A model generated the notes under the pieces. That model was not told the origin of the DNA and made no database searches. It was given only the letters and a program-made list of their open reading frames with translations. The position numbers and the translations under genes are program-made. DNA of 14,931 nucleotides from JAJDBU01 sp046756925 (GTDB taxonomy: Bacteria; Nitrospirota; Nitrospiria; SBBL01; JAADHI01), in assembly GCA_046756925.1 (NCBI GenBank), contig JBHHXH010000069.1:1-14931 (forward strand), read 5' to 3'. Shown here piece after piece: positions 1-6,002 of the stretch; within the stretch, counting starts at the first letter, position 1, and each line of letters begins with the position of its first letter.

Positions 1-7
1 TACAAGG

Positions 8-73
8 TTAAACGGGCCGCGTGAAGGCGAGAAACACGATGGTCAAGATGAGATATTTAAGGGTGCGTTTCAC
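8..73 (-). pseudogene. Signal-peptide-only ORF; probably a broken or truncated pilus tip subunit gene
   Basis: A GTG codon at 73-71 opens a frame of 21 codons that ends at a TAA at 10-8. It is preceded by AGGAG (87-83) with a 9-nt spacer, and it overlaps the end of the usher gene by 17 nt. The peptide MKRTLKYLILTIVFLAFTRPV has a basic start and a hydrophobic core, as in a Sec signal peptide. In archaic (Csu-type) operons the gene after the usher usually encodes the secreted tip adhesin, so this looks like the beginning of that gene, cut by a stop right after the signal peptide. Only seven bases remain beyond the stop, so a frameshift, a sequencing error or an unrelated short ORF cannot be excluded. 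Confidence 0.4.
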
Positions 74-2390
74 AGACCAAGTCTCCTAAATCGGTAAATA
101 GTTCCGTTGTAGCGGGGATGACCAGATCGAAGACGCAAGTCCTATCCCCTATCTCGAACGAGGTGCCATAGCGACCCGCATCCAAATTTTCGAGATAGAA
201 CTCCCCGTCGAATCCGGTCTGAAATTGAAAAAGATCCTCACCTTTTTTTAAATTGACCAACAATAGTTCGGCGGGCAGTGTCTTGCCCTCTAAACGGTAA
301 TGAACGCGTCCCCCGACGGCTTGGAATTTTTTAACCTCGAAGGGGATGATCGTCCCGCTACCAAAAAAGGGAGACACCGTGTCTTTGACCTTGGAAATAC
401 TGTAATCGAGGGGGATGTCCCGATCGTCGATGACAACTTTGTTGTCGTAGTACGGCGAGAGATTGGGGATCAGGAGCCGACCCGAACGGTCGGTTTGTCC
501 GATCTCTTGCCCGTTGTGATAGATGCGGACGCCTTTTAAGCCCTCGGCGTGGACCAGCCCGAAACTGTCGGTGATGGGTCGGCTGAGGGAAAGGCGGTTC
601 CCGACAAAGGAAACGGCCCCGGCGATGGAATAATCTTCGAAGGTAATGCCTTCTACATGCCGAAACTGTCCGCCCAGTATAAGGGTTTGCAAGTTGCGCT
701 GGAGGAAAACATCGTATGTTTTAATCGACGCATCCTCCAAGGTCGATTTCTCGAAGCGCGCCCGGCCACCGACCCCTTCCCCGACCGGGGGATTTTTATG
801 GACTTGCAAGGAGGCCAGATCGCTGTCTTTTTGTATCTGCTGTTGGGCGGAGAGGGTGGTTTGATTTCCCGGATAGTATTGAATACCGATAAAGAATGTC
901 GTCTCCGTCCTCTGACCTTCGCTTTGGCTTAAGGAAGCCAGGACACTGGTTTGACCGTTGATCGGCCGCGTATACGAGACAGCGGCGGTCCAAGTATCCG
1001 GATCTTCGGTATTTTTAGCCCGTCTGTAATCGAAATTGAGAAAACCGAGATCCCTGGTCCCGAATCCAAGACCGGCACCGGCTTCCACCTTGGGAGGCGG
1101 CGTTCCGATGGATGTTTGAACCGGTATAAAATCCGGATCCCGCCAGGTCAAGTCGAATCGGCCGTTTATCTGTCTTCCTAAGTAGGCATAGCGTAAACGC
1201 GCCGCTTCTCCGAAGCGGCCCCCATCGTTTCGACTGGCAGCCAACAAGGTCGTCAGCGTTCCCAAATCGTCAAGCAGCGTGTAGGTGGATGTTGTAAAGA
1301 CCGCTTTCCGCCGGACCCATTCGAGCGAGGCTTCGATATTAAAAACATCGCTCACACCATATTTATGATAACCCGAGAAGGCGAGTGGCCCGTAGGCGGC
1401 ATTTTTTTCTCCGAAATCTTTTCTTAAGAAACCGACATTGTAACTAAAATCGTGAAGGCCTTTTTTTAAAAGCGCTTCTGAAATATAAAAAGGCATGATC
1501 AGGCGCTCTTCCTTTCCGAAAGGATCTTTTAAGATGACCTCCAATAATCCTGCGCCGGAGCGGGCGGAGATGTTTTCCAAGCGAAATTCCCCCGGGGCGA
1601 GGGTGGAACGATGGATGGGCACACCGTCCAGTAGGACTTCCATCTCCGTCTCCAAGGCGGTTGCGCCGGCAAAGACGACTTGGGGGCTTCGAATAAAAAA
1701 CGGGTTGAGCGGATAGTGCCGTGAAAAACTGAGACCGCCCATCGTGAGGCTTGATCCGATCTCGCTCGATCGTGCAAAGAAATCTCCCACGATCAAGCGG
1801 TTTTTTGATTCGGGTCGGTCATGGGTCAAATGGGTCATGAAGCGGGTCCACTTTTCTTTGTCTCCGAACTTCGAGACAATCGCATCGCTCGAAAAAGACC
1901 AACCCTGGTGATGCGCACCCAATTGATGAATGAGTTCAATATCATCGGACCTAGGAAGATTGGTCGTCGAATAGTCGAGTTTATAATTCAGATAAGCGCT
2001 CGTTTCGCTCGTATAGTCCAATATTTTATGGCGTGTGTTGTCGAAATCGATAATCTGTTCTTCAAGAAGATGCGGGGCAGCACTGATCTTCAGGAGGAGT
2101 TGTTCATCATCGAATTGAAAAACGATACCTTCCATGGCCCGGAGGGAAAAAAAGATTTCCCTTTCGATTTCGATCCCCTCTCCGGAGATGTGCCGAATCC
2201 CGATGGCGTGGAGGTCATGCCGGGGGAGTAGGATATCTCGATCGTCCGTGAGATTCACGAAGAGGTCTCCTTTGGCTTGCCCGTTTAAGGTCACGTTTAA
2301 AATGACGGTTTGTATATTGACCGCAAAGACCGTTGATGCATAAAAGATCAACCATATTAGGCTATTGAGTACATAGGTTTTGATCCACAT
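57..2390 (-). CDS. Archaic-type (Csu/spore-coat-U class) fimbrial outer-membrane usher
   Basis: The protein of about 777 aa forms the outer-membrane pore that assembles and secretes pilins handed over by the chaperone. I chose the ATG at 2390-2388, preceded by GAGAAG, because it gives a clean signal peptide (hydrophobic core at residues 7-22, likely cleavage after VFA at 23). The longer frame starting at 2474 adds 28 unlikely residues. An N-terminal substrate-binding region follows (about 25-120), then a long beta-rich barrel. A plug-like segment sits at about 248-296, with a DGVPIHRSTLAPGEF motif followed by GAGLLEVILKDPFG and the usher hallmark LLKKGLHDFSYNVGF. A small C-terminal domain with two cysteines closes it. 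The start overlaps the chaperone stop by 29 nt, which implies translational coupling. Usher identity is firm; placement in the archaic class rests on the neighbouring spore-coat-U pilin and chaperone. Confidence 0.93.
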   Translation of the reverse strand: MWIKTYVLNSLIWLIFYASTVFAVNIQTVILNVTLNGQAKGDLFVNLTDDRDILLPRHDLHAIGIRHISGEGIEIEREIFFSLRAMEGIVFQFDDEQLLLKISAAPHLLEEQIIDFDNTRHKILDYTSETSAYLNYKLDYSTTNLPRSDDIELIHQLGAHHQGWSFSSDAIVSKFGDKEKWTRFMTHLTHDRPESKNRLIVGDFFARSSEIGSSLTMGGLSFSRHYPLNPFFIRSPQVVFAGATALETEMEVLLDGVPIHRSTLAPGEFRLENISARSGAGLLEVILKDPFGKEERLIMPFYISEALLKKGLHDFSYNVGFLRKDFGEKNAAYGPLAFSGYHKYGVSDVFNIEASLEWVRRKAVFTTSTYTLLDDLGTLTTLLAASRNDGGRFGEAARLRYAYLGRQINGRFDLTWRDPDFIPVQTSIGTPPPKVEAGAGLGFGTRDLGFLNFDYRRAKNTEDPDTWTAAVSYTRPINGQTSVLASLSQSEGQRTETTFFIGIQYYPGNQTTLSAQQQIQKDSDLASLQVHKNPPVGEGVGGRARFEKSTLEDASIKTYDVFLQRNLQTLILGGQFRHVEGITFEDYSIAGAVSFVGNRLSLSRPITDSFGLVHAEGLKGVRIYHNGQEIGQTDRSGRLLIPNLSPYYDNKVVIDDRDIPLDYSISKVKDTVSPFFGSGTIIPFEVKKFQAVGGRVHYRLEGKTLPAELLLVNLKKGEDLFQFQTGFDGEFYLENLDAGRYGTSFEIGDRTCVFDLVIPATTELFTDLGDLVCETHP

Positions 2391-3180
2391 TGAGCTTCTC
2401 GTGCAAAGAGAATTCATTTGTTTTGACTTCCACATTGAAAGCAGTGGTCTGCCGGCAAATATCCGGGGGAACATGCGTTGCGTAGGCGCGCCTTGAGCCG
2501 TTTAACAGATACCACCCGCTGATCTCCTTCGAATAATGTTCTTGTCCGTTGGATTGTATGCCGCGTACCCGAATCGATTGGATCACAAAATGCGTATTCC
2601 CTTCGTTGAGGATAGACATGCGTAACTGCCCTTCGCGAAGCGAGATTTGTGCGACCTTTCCTGCGATTTGCTTTTTCTCGGCTTCGACAAAGATCGGCAC
2701 GCCGAATCGAATGGCGACATTGATCTGTGTCTGCGCCTCAACTGCGGTCTTGTCCGGTATTTCCTCGATGAATAGCCGGTAGGTTTTTTCTTGTTGCCGG
2801 TTGGTTTTTTCTTGTTGCCGGTTGGTTTTTTCTTGTTGATTGAAGGGACCTTGAATGCCGACCCGGATGATCCGGTCTTTGTTTGGATGGACGGTTGTGA
2901 TCTTCGGAAAAAAAAGGATGTCTTTCGTTTCCGTATAGCGATCCTTTCCTTTGGTATCTTGCGACCATTCGTAGGCTTTTATTTGAACTTTCAGCGGTTT
3001 TTTTTCTTCATTAAAGACGTGGATGGCGCCGCTTCGACTTCTCTGGTCGAACTGAAGTTTGATCGGACTCACGGTAAATTGCCCGGCCGTGACCGTCACC
3101 GGAAAGAGGAACAGCGCGATGGCCAAGGCCTTGAATACAATAAATCTTTGAGCAGCTGGCATGGGTGTGGGATATTGCAT
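2362..3180 (-). CDS. Periplasmic PapD-like pilus chaperone (CsuC-type)
   Basis: The protein (272 aa) should fold pilin subunits in the periplasm by donor-strand complementation and deliver them to the usher. It has a signal peptide (hydrophobic residues 13-31, cleavage near VTA/GQF at 32). The immunoglobulin-like N-domain shows FTVSPIKLQF, then RIIRVGI (103-109) and YRLFIEEIP (134-142), and VAIRFGVPIFVE is a G1-like donor strand. The C-domain has NEGNTHFVIQSIRVRG and GWYLLNGSRRAY. An AGGAG lies 9 nt before the ATG. Three seven-residue repeats, QQEKTNR, QQEKTNR and QQEKTYR (115-135), lengthen the loop before YRLFIEEIP, an unusual feature for this fold. It lies between the pilin and usher genes and overlaps the usher start. 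Confidence 0.93.
   Translation of the reverse strand: MQYPTPMPAAQRFIVFKALAIALFLFPVTVTAGQFTVSPIKLQFDQRSRSGAIHVFNEEKKPLKVQIKAYEWSQDTKGKDRYTETKDILFFPKITTVHPNKDRIIRVGIQGPFNQQEKTNRQQEKTNRQQEKTYRLFIEEIPDKTAVEAQTQINVAIRFGVPIFVEAEKKQIAGKVAQISLREGQLRMSILNEGNTHFVIQSIRVRGIQSNGQEHYSKEISGWYLLNGSRRAYATHVPPDICRQTTAFNVEVKTNEFSLHEKLNVDQNLCTQ
2775..2837 (-). repeat. Three 21-bp in-frame tandem repeats inside the chaperone gene
   Basis: The plus-strand unit GCCGGTTGGTTTTTTCTTGTT occurs three times back to back (2775-2795, 2796-2816, 2817-2837). The only difference is one base at position 7 of the first copy. Each unit carries a run of six T and encodes seven residues (QQEKTNR or QQEKTYR). The near identity suggests recent expansion. 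Because the unit is 21 bp, changes in copy number would keep the frame and alter only loop length. Confidence 0.95.
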
Positions 3181-3287
3181 CGTTTGGATCTCCTTTGTGG
3201 ATCGCCCGGTGTTTCGGGTTATTCCCGGTTGGGGTCCGAAAGACCGTATCCGGTGGTGTTTTTGGAGGGCATGCGTCGCATCGAATC

Positions 3288-3366
3288 CGTTAAAATAAAA
3301 TGCATCCTGCCGCCATCCGGCGAAGAGAAGTGGTTGGCCCCACTTCTCTTCGCGTCAAGATGCATT
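3288..3366 (-). terminator. Intercistronic stem-loop and U-rich tract between pilin and chaperone (attenuator candidate)
   Basis: A perfect 14-bp stem pairs 3320-3333 with 3340-3353 around a 6-nt loop. It sits inside an outer 8-bp stem (AATGCATC at 3299-3306 with GATGCATT at 3359-3366). Read on the minus strand, the structure runs directly into TTTTATTTTAA. It lies 18 nt after the pilin stop. Such structures after a major subunit gene usually cause partial termination or protect the upstream mRNA, so that pilin is made in excess over chaperone and usher. Whether it terminates or stabilises cannot be read from sequence. Confidence 0.6.
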
Positions 3367-3383
3367 CCGTCATTTTCACTCCT

Positions 3384-3863
3384 CTATGGCGTGATGGTGA
3401 TGACGACGGTATCCGAGTAGGCGCCCGCCTCGGCATCGGAATAATTGGCAAAGGTAATATCTCCCGTCAGGTTGAGGGTGATGGGGGTGCTCGGGCCGGA
3501 ACCGGTTGCGGCGCTCGGTGTCATGGTGAGCGTATAGGGAATATATTCCGTGAGCGTGGTCGCATGTTGCATCCTGTTTCCGTCGGCGACGAGTTCATGT
3601 AAACCATCATCGTCCGTCAGGGCGAAAGCGACGCCTTTCGTGCACCAAAAGGTCGTGCTGCCCGTGGTGTTGGCCGGCAGACCACTGGCCGGATCGAGGG
3701 CCCCGAAGGCCAGCGTCGAGGTGGCGGAAACGAATCGGCAGGTGCCCACCACATTACCGCTGACCGTGAGTGTGTTTGTATCCGCTATGGCAGCACCTGC
3801 GGCCATGAGCACCATTGATAGGACTGCGAAGATTCCAAAAGTGTTTTTGAAGAACTTGTTCAT
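3384..3863 (-). CDS. Spore-coat-U domain pilin, major subunit of an archaic chaperone-usher pilus
   Basis: This 159-aa secreted protein is the likely structural subunit of the pilus. The signal peptide (1-27, ending AAIA) is followed by an alternating hydrophobic strand, TNTLTVSGNVVG, fitting the N-terminal donor strand that fills the groove of the next subunit. Cys42 and Cys74 can form the usual disulfide, and the chain ends in the beta-strand DTVVITITP. The pattern GTCRFVSATSTLAFGALDP matches the SCPU family (CsuA/B, Myxococcus protein U). AGGAGG lies 5 nt before the ATG. It is the first gene of the operon, directly behind the riboswitch and terminator. Only one pilin is present, whereas Csu-type operons often carry several. 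Confidence 0.9.
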   Translation of the reverse strand: MNKFFKNTFGIFAVLSMVLMAAGAAIADTNTLTVSGNVVGTCRFVSATSTLAFGALDPASGLPANTTGSTTFWCTKGVAFALTDDDGLHELVADGNRMQHATTLTEYIPYTLTMTPSAATGSGPSTPITLNLTGDITFANYSDAEAGAYSDTVVITITP

Positions 3864-3868
3864 TTTAT

Positions 3869-3903
3869 CCTCCTGATAAGGGGTTTAAATCAGATTGAAC
3901 CCC
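3869..3903 (-). promoter_or_regulatory. Two mutually exclusive hairpins next to the pilin ribosome binding site
   Basis: On the minus strand GGGGTT (3903-3898) can pair with AACCCC (3885-3880). Alternatively CTGAT (3893-3889) can pair with ATCAG (3877-3873), whose last bases fall in the AGGAGG Shine-Dalgarno (3874-3869). The two helices use overlapping sequence, so only one can form at a time. This could tune pilin translation, but both stems are short and the role is inferred. Confidence 0.35.
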
Positions 3904-3914
3904 GACGTTTTCCC

Positions 3915-3950
3915 AATAAAAAAGGCCCATGCCGCCGGGGCGTGGACCTT
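3915..3950 (-). terminator. Intrinsic terminator of the c-di-GMP riboswitch expression platform
   Basis: On the minus strand AAGGTCCACGCC (3950-3939), loop CCGGC, and GGCATGGGCCTT (3933-3922) form a 12-bp stem with one mismatch and one G-U pair. A run of six T follows (3923-3918, the first two in the stem). It starts about 10 nt after the aptamer and 52 nt before the pilin start, the position expected for a transcription-controlling riboswitch. No convincing antiterminator could be drawn by hand, so the direction of the switch is open. Confidence 0.85.
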
Positions 3951-3960
3951 GATCCTTCGC

Positions 3961-4056
3961 GAGCCGCTTCGGCATTTCTTCGACCGTATCCGCATTGGAC
4001 TTAGGTCAAGAACTTTGCGATCCTTCCTTTTCAGAAAGGGTAGCCATTATCGTTGG
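3961..4056 (-). ncRNA. Cyclic di-GMP-I (GEMM-I) riboswitch aptamer
   Basis: Read on the minus strand, the leader matches the c-di-GMP-I architecture element by element. GGC (4045-4043) and a short junction are followed by P2, CCTTTCT-GAAA-AGGAAGG (4039-4022), a 7-bp stem with a GAAA tetraloop. Next comes the conserved joining segment, here ATCGCAAAG (4021-4013). P3 then pairs TTCTTGACC with GGTCGAAGAA. Inside P3 lie CCTAAG (4005-4000) and TACGG (3988-3984), closed by a TCC/GGA hairpin, which is the 11-nt tetraloop receptor form. The 3' side ends in ATGCCGAAG, matching the family's TTGCCGAA. The base aligned to Vc2 G20 is G, which favours c-di-GMP over the A20-type cGAMP subclass. P1 is weak and its 5' limit is approximate. 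Confidence 0.9.
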
Positions 4057-4080
4057 CGTGTTCTGTGTGACTCGAATATA

Positions 4081-4108
4081 AATATAGCAGGTGCGTCTTG
4101 AATGTCAA
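4081..4108 (-). promoter_or_regulatory. Sigma70-type promoter of the pilus operon
   Basis: On the minus strand a perfect -35 TTGACA (4108-4103) is followed after 16 nt by TATATT (4086-4081). Transcription would start near 4074, about 15-20 nt before the riboswitch aptamer. This gives a complete promoter, aptamer, terminator and gene arrangement. Confidence 0.75.
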
Positions 4109-4110
4109 GA
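4096..4110. promoter_or_regulatory. Inverted repeat overlapping the -35 box (operator candidate)
   Basis: TCTTGA, spacer ATG and TCAAGA form a perfect 6-bp inverted repeat. The right arm and spacer contain the -35 hexamer of the pilus promoter. A bound dimeric repressor would block the promoter. No regulator gene is present in the window, and short palindromes also arise by chance. Confidence 0.3.
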
Positions 4111-4423
4111 TATTTTGAAAATAAGTAATGTTATATTGGTTATAATCTATAAATACTTAATTTTTATTAAAAATATATTATTTAATCCCGTATGGATAAC
4201 GAATATCGATCTTTCAGGGGCATTCGGGAAGGAAAATAGGCCCAAGGTCGGCGATGGATTGTAGGGAACACTTTCAGATGATCCGCGAGAATCGCTTTGA
4301 GACATTGCTTCGAGCGAGTGGTGTTCAGATATGGTGAGGAGAACAGTCAACGAGAACGCGGTATGAACAGGCATATCAAGGTTTCGGCTTTCGCAATAAC
4401 GGGTTTTGGAATAGACAGCTCTC
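4111..4423. other. Divergent intergenic region, no supported gene
   Basis: This stretch separates the minus-strand pilus operon from the plus-strand def operon. Positions 4111-4190 are very AT-rich, with several TATA-like words, and may act as an upstream element for either promoter. From 4190 to 4423 the composition returns to normal, and I see no ORF with a ribosome binding site or recognisable protein, no RNA gene and no repeat. A minus-strand open frame here runs into def and is not credible. Confidence 0.6.
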
Positions 4424-4453
4424 TTGAGGAGGCCGCGGGAAACAGGGTATACT
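4424..4453 (+). promoter_or_regulatory. Probable sigma70-type promoter of the def operon
   Basis: TTGAGG (4424-4429) and TATACT (4448-4453) are separated by 18 nt. The -10 lies 24 nt before the def ATG, leaving room for the AAGGAG ribosome binding site (4467-4472) in a very short leader. It is the only decent promoter seen ahead of the eight-gene run. Confidence 0.5.
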
Positions 4454-4477
4454 TCCATACAAAAATAAGGAGATTCC

Positions 4478-4999
4478 ATGTCGGCATTGGAGATTTTAAA
4501 ATATCCCGATACCACGTTGTTCGAAAAATCGAAAGCGGTTTCCGATATCGATGGCGACCTGCAATCCCGAATCGACGTCATGATCGAGACCCTTTATTCG
4601 GTCCAGGGTTTGGGACTGGCGGCCCCACAGGTCGGCGATTTGAGGTCGTTTTTTATTTACGATCTTTCTCGAACCAACGAAAAACAGATTCGTTCCGATC
4701 CCATCATCGTGCTGAATCCGGAGATTATAGAGATGGAAGGGGAAGAAATCGCGGATGAGGGTTGTCTTTCGATTCCGGGATACTACGAAAAAGTCAAAAG
4801 GGCCTATCGGGTCCTCTTGAAAGGGTTCGACCGGGAAGGGAAGGAAATTCGAATCGAAGGAGAAGGACTCGCCGCCAGATTATTCCAACATGAAATCGAT
4901 CATTTAAACGGAGTGTTGATGCTCAATCGCATGAGCAGCCTCAAACGCAGTATTTTTCTTCGTAAATTTAAAAAGCAGCAAAAACAAGCCGAGAAATAA
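4478..4999 (+). CDS. def: Peptide deformylase
   Basis: This 173-aa cytoplasmic metalloenzyme removes the formyl group from the N-terminal methionine of new proteins. All three family motifs are present: GLGLAAPQ (44-51), EGCLSIP (94-100, metal ligand Cys96) and QHEIDHLNG (137-145, ligands His138 and His142, catalytic Glu139). The length is close to that of the E. coli enzyme. The start is clear, with AAGGAG 5 nt before the ATG. It is followed after 4 nt by fmt, the gene for the opposite reaction, a widely conserved pair. Confidence 0.98.
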   Translation: MSALEILKYPDTTLFEKSKAVSDIDGDLQSRIDVMIETLYSVQGLGLAAPQVGDLRSFFIYDLSRTNEKQIRSDPIIVLNPEIIEMEGEEIADEGCLSIPGYYEKVKRAYRVLLKGFDREGKEIRIEGEGLAARLFQHEIDHLNGVLMLNRMSSLKRSIFLRKFKKQQKQAEK

Positions 5000-5003
5000 C
5001 GAA

Positions 5004-5978
5004 ATGTGTCCGAGGATAGACCCAGCCGATTCCTTACGTCTTGTGTTCATGGGCACCCCCGATTTCGCGGTTCCATCTTTTTATGCATTGGCCGAATCCG
5101 AGACCCTCGCAGGGGTGGTGACCCAACCCGACCGGCCCAAGGGCCGGAAGGGGATCCTAACCCCGCCGCCGATTAAAACAGCCGCCTCGGAGAGACAGAT
5201 CCCCATTTTACAGCCCGAGCGCTTGAAAAAATCGTCTGAAGTCGCCGCGTTTTTGGCGGACTTAAATCTCCATCTGATCGTCGTGGTCGCCTTCGGACAA
5301 ATCCTCCCCGAAAATATCCTTAAGATTCCACGATACGGTTGTATCAATGTGCATGCCTCCTTGCTCCCAAAATATCGGGGCGCGGGCCCGATTCAATGGG
5401 CGATCATCAATGGCGAAACCCATACGGGCATCACCACCATGTTGATGGATGCGGGAATGGACACGGGACCCATCCTTTTACAGGAAGCGATCCCGATCGG
5501 TCCGGACGAAACCGCTGCATCGTTGTCTTCGAGATTGTCCAAAGCCGGTGCAGGCTTACTCCTAAAAACGATCGGCGCGCTCAAAGAAGGAACTTTGCTC
5601 CCAAAACCGCAAGACGATGTCTTGGCCAGCCATGCCCCGCTATTGAAGAAGGAAGCCGGATGGGTCGATTGGGGCGAAACGGCCCCGTCGATTTATAACC
5701 GCTGGCGGGCGCTCCTCCCCTGGCCGGGTTTGACAACGGTTTACAAACAAGCGCGTTGGAAGCTGGTTTCCTTGGAAGTCGGTGCCGGGACAGGCCATTA
5801 TGGAAAGCCCGGTGAGATCTTCCGGCGCTCCGAACACGGTCTTGAAGTGGCTGCGGGACATGGTTATATCATCATCAAAGCCTTGCAGCCGGAGGGAAAA
5901 CGCGAGATGACACCTTCCGAATATGCAGCCGGACACCGCATCGATGCGGGGTCGATTTTGTCCCCTTGCAAGAGATAA
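5004..5978 (+). CDS. fmt: Methionyl-tRNA formyltransferase
   Basis: The 324-aa enzyme transfers a formyl group from 10-formyltetrahydrofolate to methionyl-tRNA(fMet), producing the initiator tRNA. LRLVFMGTPDFAVP (11-24) opens the Rossmann-like domain. The catalytic set Asn115, His117 and Asp153 is visible in GCINVHAS and GMDTGPI, matching E. coli N106, H108 and D144. SLLPKYRGAGPIQWAI is the family signature, and a C-terminal tRNA-binding domain follows. The start used adds about ten residues before the usual N-terminus; no better in-frame start is visible. No strong ribosome binding site precedes it, so coupling to def, 4 nt upstream, is likely. Confidence 0.98.
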   Translation: MCPRIDPADSLRLVFMGTPDFAVPSFYALAESETLAGVVTQPDRPKGRKGILTPPPIKTAASERQIPILQPERLKKSSEVAAFLADLNLHLIVVVAFGQILPENILKIPRYGCINVHASLLPKYRGAGPIQWAIINGETHTGITTMLMDAGMDTGPILLQEAIPIGPDETAASLSSRLSKAGAGLLLKTIGALKEGTLLPKPQDDVLASHAPLLKKEAGWVDWGETAPSIYNRWRALLPWPGLTTVYKQARWKLVSLEVGAGTGHYGKPGEIFRRSEHGLEVAAGHGYIIIKALQPEGKREMTPSEYAAGHRIDAGSILSPCKR

Positions 5979-6002
5979 AATGAGGAGGGGTGGGAGGAGA
6001 TC

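Noticed and set aside
3939..4012. Antiterminator between GACCT in P3 and AGGTC in the terminator stem
   Set aside because: Only five base pairs can be drawn, with mismatches on both sides; too weak to propose as the switching helix.
3963..4045. cGAMP-specific GEMM-Ib variant instead of c-di-GMP
   Set aside because: Aligning GGCTAC to the Vc2 GGCAAA places G at position 20, whereas cGAMP-selective members have A there. Only a binding test can settle it.
4115..4146. Possible plus-strand promoter TTGAAA ... TATAAT
   Set aside because: The spacing is 20 nt and it lies over 330 nt from def; the AT-rich stretch makes such matches likely by chance.
4147..4581. Minus-strand open frame of 144 codons upstream of and into def
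   Set aside because: It overlaps the def promoter, ribosome binding site and first 100 bases of a certain gene, has no ribosome binding site of note and no recognisable protein pattern.
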